Shown: piece by piece, positions 13,359-13,912 of the stretch
How positions within the stretch are numbered: position 1 is the stretch's first letter
Layout: every line of letters starts with the position of its first letter
From: UBA8337 sp965657665
Lineage (GTDB): Bacteria > Pseudomonadota > Alphaproteobacteria > RS24
Assembly (NCBI GenBank): GCA_965657665.1
Contig: CBFHPF010000032.1
Span: forward strand, 1-13,912
DNA: 13,912 bases
Direction: 5' to 3'
The notes under the pieces: model-generated
What the model was told of the DNA's origin: nothing
The model's database searches: none
What the model saw: only the letters and a program-made list of their open reading frames with translations
Position numbers and translations under genes: made by a program

Positions 13359-13904
13359 ATGTCCGACTCATTTCCGCCGCAAGACCCACCGCAAGATTTT
13401 TATCAATATGCTGACCGCGCCCAGAACGCCTTATTGCACATGGTGCGCAGCGTAATGCGCGAGGCGGCAAAAGACGGCTTGGTCGGCGAGCACCATTTTT
13501 ATCTGACTTATTATACGCAAGCTGAAGGCGTGCAAATGTCGGACAAATTGCGCGCCAATCACCCGCAAGAAATTACCATTGTGCTGCAAAACCAGTTTGA
13601 AGATTTGCAAGTGCATGATGATTATTTCGAAGTGACGCTGAGCTTCAACAATCAGCCGGAGCGCTTGCACGTGCCGTTTGCCGCGCTCAGCAAGTTTTAC
13701 GACCCGTCTGTCGCCTTTGGCTTGATGTTCGATGTCGAAGACCCGTCTGAAACCGCATTGGATGATTTAGGCGATGCGCTGATAAATGATATTTTGGAAG
13801 CCGGACATGAAGCGGGCGCAGTTGCGGCGCAAGAAGAACAAGCCGATTTGGATACTGCGACAAGCGGCGAAGTGGTCAGCCTCGACAGCTTTCGCGACAA
13901 GTAG
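13359..13904 (+). CDS. sspB: ClpXP adaptor SspB, alphaproteobacterial type
   Basis: Adaptor that binds the N-terminal part of the tmRNA tag and tethers the tagged protein to ClpX for degradation. It has 181 residues. The folded substrate-binding domain covers about residues 12-128 (YADRAQNALLHMVRSVMREAA, GEHHFYLTYYT, then LRANHPQEITIVLQNQFEDLQVHDDYFEVTLSFN, and VPFAALSKFYDPSVAFGLMF). An acidic, Ala-rich flexible linker (129-168) follows, and the terminal EVVSLDSFRDK is the ClpX-docking motif. The start at 13359 has GGAAG with a good spacer. It lies only 23 bases after the ssrA hairpin, on the same strand. No separate promoter is obvious in that gap, so it may be read from ssrA or from a promoter within ssrA. 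Confidence 0.95.
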   Translation: MSDSFPPQDPPQDFYQYADRAQNALLHMVRSVMREAAKDGLVGEHHFYLTYYTQAEGVQMSDKLRANHPQEITIVLQNQFEDLQVHDDYFEVTLSFNNQPERLHVPFAALSKFYDPSVAFGLMFDVEDPSETALDDLGDALINDILEAGHEAGAVAAQEEQADLDTATSGEVVSLDSFRDK

Positions 13905-13912
13905 GCTTCACA

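Noticed and set aside
1..13912. Mobile elements, CRISPR arrays, tRNA or rRNA genes, toxin-antitoxin pairs, defence systems
   Set aside because: No transposase or integrase motifs, no regularly spaced repeats, no tRNA cloverleaf other than the tmRNA tRNA-like part, and all large frames are accounted for by housekeeping families.

Overview
The window looks like a piece of core chromosome from an alphaproteobacterium. The strongest evidence is a circularly permuted two-piece tmRNA gene (ssrA) followed by an SspB-type adaptor gene with the alphaproteobacterial C-terminal ClpX-docking tail. The block hflK-hflC-DUF2065-degP next to serB, miaA and ilv genes fits the same class. I see no insertion sequence, prophage, CRISPR array or tRNA gene, and base composition looks even throughout. 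I cannot name a genus.

Layout from left to right. Positions 45-3460, minus strand: the branched-chain amino acid operon ilvI-ilvN-ilvC, with a good promoter just upstream of ilvI inside the end of miaA. Positions 3551-4495, minus: miaA (tRNA modification). Positions 4524-5420, plus: serB (serine biosynthesis), divergent from miaA with only 28 bases between start codons. Positions 5423-5465: a 16-bp palindromic tandem repeat between the converging serB and degP genes. Positions 5457-9249, minus: a tightly packed membrane and periplasm quality-control operon in transcription order hflK, hflC, a two-helix DUF2065 protein, and a Do-family protease. A strong heat-shock (sigma-32-like) promoter match lies upstream of hflK. 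Positions 9410-10673, plus: an Mrp/ApbC-family P-loop ATPase and a small DUF1737 protein. Positions 10670-12931, minus: thyA-folA (thymidylate and folate cycle) followed by an SMP-30/gluconolactonase-like gene. Positions about 13015-13330, plus: ssrA. Positions 13359-13904, plus: sspB.

Functional links. ThyA and FolA form the dTMP/dihydrofolate cycle and are translationally coupled. HflK and HflC modulate FtsH at the inner membrane, while the Do protease handles periplasmic damage. ssrA encodes the degradation tag added to stalled proteins, and its neighbour sspB delivers tagged proteins to ClpXP, so substrate tag and adaptor lie side by side.

I found no convincing new biological system. The items most worth a second look are the ssrA-sspB adjacency, the heat-shock promoter match, Asp-to-Glu changes at catalytic or cofactor positions in SerB and IlvI, the loss of the CPxC motif in the Mrp protein, and small tandem duplications at the folA start and at the degP stop.
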